Shown in pieces: positions 63,901 through 64,000 of a DNA stretch of 64,000 nucleotides (its first letter is position 1; the number at the start of each line of letters is the position of its first letter). A program made the position numbers and the translations under genes. Under the pieces are notes generated by a model. That model saw only the letters and a list, made by a program, of their open reading frames with translations. It was not told the origin of the DNA and did not search any database. This stretch comes from Blattamonas nauphoetae (taxonomy: Eukaryota; Preaxostyla; Oxymonadida): contig JARBJD010000039.1 in the NCBI GenBank assembly GCA_033064195.1, positions 1 through 64,000 on the forward strand, read 5' to 3'.

Positions 63901-64000
63901 GGAACGATCGTTGCAGACACTCAGCTCAACCAACGTCGACATTTTGAAGATCAACGGTGCAATCCGCAACGAGAAAGAGACACTCCAAAAGCAGCTCGAC
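57910..64000 (+). CDS. Kinesin-1-like heavy chain with B-box zinc finger (3' end outside window)
   Basis: Plus-end microtubule motor. Exons: 57910-57918, 57959-58081, 58140-58239, 58281-58354, 58407-58563, 58617-58760 and 58857 to the window end, with no stop (at least about 1,917 aa). Motor domain (about 8-325): DVKVVCRFRPL, AYGQTSSGKTFTMM P-loop, NERSSRSHTVF switch I, LVDLAGSEK switch II, PYRDSKLTRVLQETFGGN. After a first coiled coil, a B-box-type zinc finger follows (about 645-700; CANLC, CNKCKAPFCRDCYEAMHARG, then H.H). Then over 1,200 residues of coiled coil with a duplicated 318-residue block. Classical kinesin-1 is about 950 aa without a B-box, so this is an enlarged version. Introns are 40-96 bp. 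Cargo unknown. Confidence 0.93.
61145..63053 (+). repeat. Tandem 954-bp duplication in the kinesin tail
   Basis: Two copies of a 318-codon coiled-coil block follow one another (about 61,145-62,098 and 62,099-63,053). The first two thirds align at protein level (LIAEQKEKVEK.EKK.AE.RDEEE, ELEEEREVK.KLEKN). The last third, about 312 bp (61,661-61,973 and 62,615-62,927), is almost identical in DNA. Unequal identity suggests an old duplication with recent gene conversion in part of it. Confidence 0.88.

Noticed and set aside
1-64000. CRISPR arrays, rRNA genes or bacterial operon features
   Set aside because: No spaced direct-repeat array, no rRNA-like conserved stretch and no Shine-Dalgarno organisation were seen; spliced introns show the DNA is eukaryotic.

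Overview
This is nuclear DNA from a compact, intron-bearing protist genome. Many genes are spliced with very short GT-AG introns, often 29-60 bp. Content and style point to an oxymonad (Preaxostyla), most like Blattamonas nauphoetae: a giant Ser-rich beta-helix and beta-repeat receptor with a kinase-like tail, an armadillo-like 'MNPII-TTDAS' family, SPRY-like proteins and coiled-coil giants, packed 25-150 bp apart. The organism call is inference from recalled family style, not a search. Genes here stop at TAG as well as TGA, so the code looks standard. Exon joins given below were worked out by hand from frame, GT-AG signals and family conservation; for the fully resolved genes the exon sums are multiples of three.

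Layout. 1-2,300: a minisatellite edge and a decayed fragment related to the giant receptor at 36-44.6 kb. 2,869-4,479: a complete-looking mariner transposon with perfect 27-bp terminal inverted repeats (TIRs) and TA target duplications. 5,414-14,291: a nested mobile-DNA island bounded by about 42-bp TIRs. It contains a second TIR element (5,589-7,042), a decayed coiled-coil gene (about 7,350-8,290 and 12,639-13,850), and a 4-kb inverted-repeat complex that splits that gene and carries a SPRY-like remnant and a 5 x 40 bp minisatellite.

14.7-56 kb, almost all on the minus strand: a small secreted protein, a VWA protein, methionine aminopeptidase 2, a 1,622-aa Glu/Arg-rich coiled-coil protein, a large protein with a partial Zn-cluster motif, a tRNA-like Pol III unit, two tandem armadillo-like paralogues flanking a Gln/Lys-rich protein, the 2,882-aa receptor-like pseudokinase, an ABCC transporter, one plus-strand orphan, a proline-rich SPRY-like protein, an LMBR1/LMBRD2 membrane protein, a leucine-rich-repeat protein and a PLP-homeostasis protein. 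57.2-64 kb, plus strand: a Cys-rich secreted protein and a kinesin-1-like heavy chain with a B-box zinc finger that runs off the window.

The genes form no single pathway. They mix housekeeping functions (protein N-terminal processing, B6 homeostasis, motor transport, membrane transport) with lineage-specific surface and coiled-coil proteins. The most unusual items are the higher-order repeat in the receptor, the segmental duplication in the kinesin tail, and the nested TIR island at 5.4-14.3 kb.
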